From assembly GCA_964608495.1 (NCBI GenBank), contig CAZSOQ010000214.1, positions 1 to 8,979 of the forward strand: DNA of 8,979 nucleotides. The letters run 5' to 3'. Shown here piece after piece: positions 7,245-8,979 of the stretch. Under the pieces are notes generated by a model. The model saw only the letters and a list, made by a program, of their open reading frames with translations. It was not told where the DNA came from and did not search any database. The position numbers and the translations under genes are program-made. How positions within the stretch are numbered: position 1 is the stretch's first letter; every line of letters starts with the position of its first letter. The stretch comes from JAKORR01 sp964608495 (GTDB lineage Bacteria > Armatimonadota > Zipacnadia > Zipacnadales > FEN-943).

Positions 7245-8979
7245 TCAGCCGCGCGCCACACCCTCGCTTGCCAGGACCTGCTCCAGCTCCACGAGCGCCT
7301 GGCTCTCCAGAGCCTGGCACGTCCCCAACAGGTCCTGCTGGGCCTGCCTGGTGGCGCCGTCCCACCGGGGAGCGCCCGTCCGCCCACCCCACCACATGAT
7401 GAACTCCCGCTGGTCGCGCGCGAAGGTTCCCAGGGCCTCAGCCTCCGCGCGGTACCGGTCGAGCGCCCGCCCCAGGGCCGCGCGCGACTCGCCGTCGAGC
7501 AGATCGGCCCTCGCCTCGAGGAACCGCACGGCCGCCTGACGCGCGTCCGCCAGGTGCATCAGGCACCACCAGTTGACCGTGAAGAGAAGCTGGCGTTCCT
7601 GGCCGCTGTGGCCGTCGTAGCCGGCCAGGTCCTCGCGCCAGGCCTCCAGCGCCGCCAGCCCGTAGCGGAATCCGTCCCCATCTTCGCGCCGCCCGTTGCG
7701 GACGGCGATCGCCAGGCTGTTGAGCAAGGCCTCGCGCGCCGGCGGCGGCTCCCGCCAGGCCGTCAGGTAGACGAAGGGCGAGTGCAGTTTGGCGTCGTCG
7801 CTCGGGACGCGCACGTCCTCCTGCCCCGGCCGCTGATAGTCCCTCAGGAACAGGCTCATGCTGTGGATGTGGTAGCCATGGACCGTCGCGCAGTCCGTGT
7901 TGTACCCGACCACGACCGGCAGCCCCGGGTTGATGGACAGCACGATGTCCGTGATGAGGCGGTGCCTCGCCGGGTCCTCGGCGGCCGCGGGCAGCTCTTC
8001 GGCCCGCAGTTGCCAGCCCGTGGCCCGAGAGATGGCCGCGATCTCCTCGGGGCCCTCGCCGTGGGGGCTGACGGGGTGCCAGCGTTGGTCGCCCCAGACC
8101 GTGGGAGCGCGCGCCGGGTTCTGGAACCAGCGCGTGCGGAAGGCCAGCCCCGAGTAGCCCATCAGCTCGGCGTAGGGCACGGGGTGCAGCGTGGGCGCCA
8201 GGGCCGCCTCGAGGGCGCCAGCAAAGGTGCAGTCCTTCCCCTGCGCCCAGGCCAGGCTCGGCACGCCGTCCACCCAGTGGTTCACAACGTGCGTCCGCAG
8301 CCTGTCCGGCAGCACCCCGCTGCTCTCGGCCCAGGCACGCTCCTCGGTCACACAGGCCCGCTCCTCCTCCGAGGCAGGCGGCATGTCCTCGGGCCCGAAG
8401 CCCAGGGCCACCAGCGCCCGCTCGATGTAGGCGATCGCCTCCATGTCGTTCCTGAGCGCCCGCTCGACCACGTAGCGCAGGTGAGCCCGCGCCGCGGGGT
8501 CGGGGAAAAACGGCAGCTTCGCCTCGTCCTGACCTATACCCCCGCAGGTCTGCCAGATGCGCCACATCAGGTCGTGCATCACCGAGTAACGGTCCGCGGC
8601 GGCCTCCAGGTCGGGCGCTACCTTCGGCTCCAGCACGGCGAAGCGGCGCAGGATCTCGCCCCCGAAGGCCCGCCCCTCGGCGATCACCAGCGCCATGTCG
8701 TGGTGGGCGTCGTACTGGGCCTTCAGCCGCCCGGCACCGTCGGCCCGCACGTCCCCGTCTCGCGTCAGCGCCTCGGCCCAGGCGGTCAGGGCCGCGAATC
8801 CGCTGGCATACTCGCCCGTGGTCGGCCGTCGCGCGCTCTCCACCGCCCACAGCAGCGCCTTGCGGTAGGAGTCCCCCAGCGCCGGGGCCGGGCCCTTGTC
8901 GCCCACGAGCACCACCGCCCCGACGGTCTTCAGCCAGTCCCGCATGCGCACGTACCCACCGGGGTCGCGCTCCACCCCC
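7245..8979 (-). CDS. BtrH/C39-like protein with duplicated helical domain, 5'-partial, function unknown
   Basis: Function unknown; at least 576 residues are visible, numbered from the GTG at 8975. The frame stays open to the right edge, and 'GAVVLVGDKGPAPALGDSYRKAL' looks like the last strand of one domain running into the next. The gene therefore probably starts beyond the window and that GTG is internal. The order seen is: domain tail (1-28), helical domain A (about 35-192), papain-like/BtrH-N-like domain (about 229-402), helical domain B (about 411-572). In the middle domain 'QGKDCTFAGALEAAL' places Cys249 at a helix start, as in C39-type cysteine peptidases and the BtrH N-terminal family. 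'ELMGYSGLAFRTRW' and 'GLPVVVGYN...HGYH' follow, with His366 a candidate partner. No catalytic Asp is obvious. No signal peptide can be judged without the true start. It is the first visible gene of the apparent minus-strand operon, 84 bases before the next. Peptidase, acyltransferase and non-enzymatic roles all remain possible. Confidence 0.75.
   Translation of the reverse strand, partial: GVERDPGGYVRMRDWLKTVGAVVLVGDKGPAPALGDSYRKALLWAVESARRPTTGEYASGFAALTAWAEALTRDGDVRADGAGRLKAQYDAHHDMALVIAEGRAFGGEILRRFAVLEPKVAPDLEAAADRYSVMHDLMWRIWQTCGGIGQDEAKLPFFPDPAARAHLRYVVERALRNDMEAIAYIERALVALGFGPEDMPPASEEERACVTEERAWAESSGVLPDRLRTHVVNHWVDGVPSLAWAQGKDCTFAGALEAALAPTLHPVPYAELMGYSGLAFRTRWFQNPARAPTVWGDQRWHPVSPHGEGPEEIAAISRATGWQLRAEELPAAAEDPARHRLITDIVLSINPGLPVVVGYNTDCATVHGYHIHSMSLFLRDYQRPGQEDVRVPSDDAKLHSPFVYLTAWREPPPAREALLNSLAIAVRNGRREDGDGFRYGLAALEAWREDLAGYDGHSGQERQLLFTVNWWCLMHLADARQAAVRFLEARADLLDGESRAALGRALDRYRAEAEALGTFARDQREFIMWWGGRTGAPRWDGATRQAQQDLLGTCQALESQALVELEQVLASEGVARG
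7260..7745 (-). repeat. Helical domain copy B of the BtrH/C39-like protein
   Basis: This protein-level repeat covers residues about 411-572. Its start, 'REALLNSLAIAV' and then 'YGLAALEAWREDL', matches 'YRKALLWAVESA' and 'SGFAALTAWAEAL' of copy A. Its end, 'QALESQALVELEQVL', matches 'ALRNDMEAIAYIERAL' of copy A. The copies are diverged, so the duplication is old. The alignment was made by eye. Confidence 0.55.
8400..8873 (-). repeat. Helical domain copy A of the BtrH/C39-like protein
   Basis: This protein-level repeat covers residues about 35-192 and precedes the cysteine-containing domain. It carries the 'GEYASGFAALTAWAEAL' helix pair, a central 'HHDMALVIAEGRAFGGEILRR' helix and a closing 'NDMEAIAYIERAL' helix. 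Copy A keeps the His-Asp and 'HDLMW' features that copy B has lost, so the two copies may no longer do the same job. Confidence 0.55.

Noticed and set aside
7438..8850. Open frame of 470 codons on the minus strand within the BtrH/C39-like gene
   Set aside because: It is out of frame with the duplicated-domain protein, is Gly/Arg/Ala-rich and has no conserved pattern.
8973..8975. GTG at 8975 as the true start of the BtrH/C39-like gene
   Set aside because: The frame is open to the window edge, no upstream sequence is available to judge a ribosome binding site, and the first residues look like the middle of a folded domain.

Overview
This window is very GC-rich (about 70 % by eye) bacterial DNA. 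It is coding-dense: four large genes with third-position GC bias, separated only by short gaps. At least two of the genes (a third probably) encode secreted, multi-domain carbohydrate-active enzymes. The mix of a DUF1680/GH127 enzyme with a discoidin-like tail, unclassified TIM-barrel hydrolases and a BtrH/C39-like helical protein resembles uncultured Armatimonadota or Planctomycetota-type glycan degraders. That placement is an impression from protein style, with no marker gene to support it.

Layout: (1) A plus-strand GH127-like beta-L-arabinofuranosidase runs from the left edge to 2424; its frame is open at base 1 and the first visible residues look like the end of a signal peptide. (2) Facing it are three minus-strand genes, apparently one transcription unit. 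In transcription order they are: a protein truncated by the right edge (8979 to 7245) with a duplicated helical domain around a cysteine-protease-like domain; an 880-residue secreted protein with mutarotase-like, TIM-barrel and beta-sandwich regions (7160 to 4518); and a 669-residue secreted clan GH-A-like protein with an N-terminal carbohydrate-binding-like domain (4446 to 2437). Gaps within this unit are 84 and 71 bases. The two strands converge at 2425-2436, where an 8-bp inverted repeat contains both stop codons.

Working model (inference): the locus takes apart an L-arabinofuranose-containing plant, algal or microbial glycan outside the cytoplasm, with GH127 removing arabinofuranose and the two barrel proteins acting on other linkages. 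No transporter, SusC/SusD pair, regulator, sugar kinase or isomerase is visible. No RNA gene, mobile element, CRISPR array or obvious sigma-70 promoter was recognised. The points most worth attention are the unusual minus-strand proteins: a GH-A-like barrel with Gln where the nucleophile Glu is expected, a barrel protein with no recognised family, and the internally duplicated BtrH/C39-like protein.
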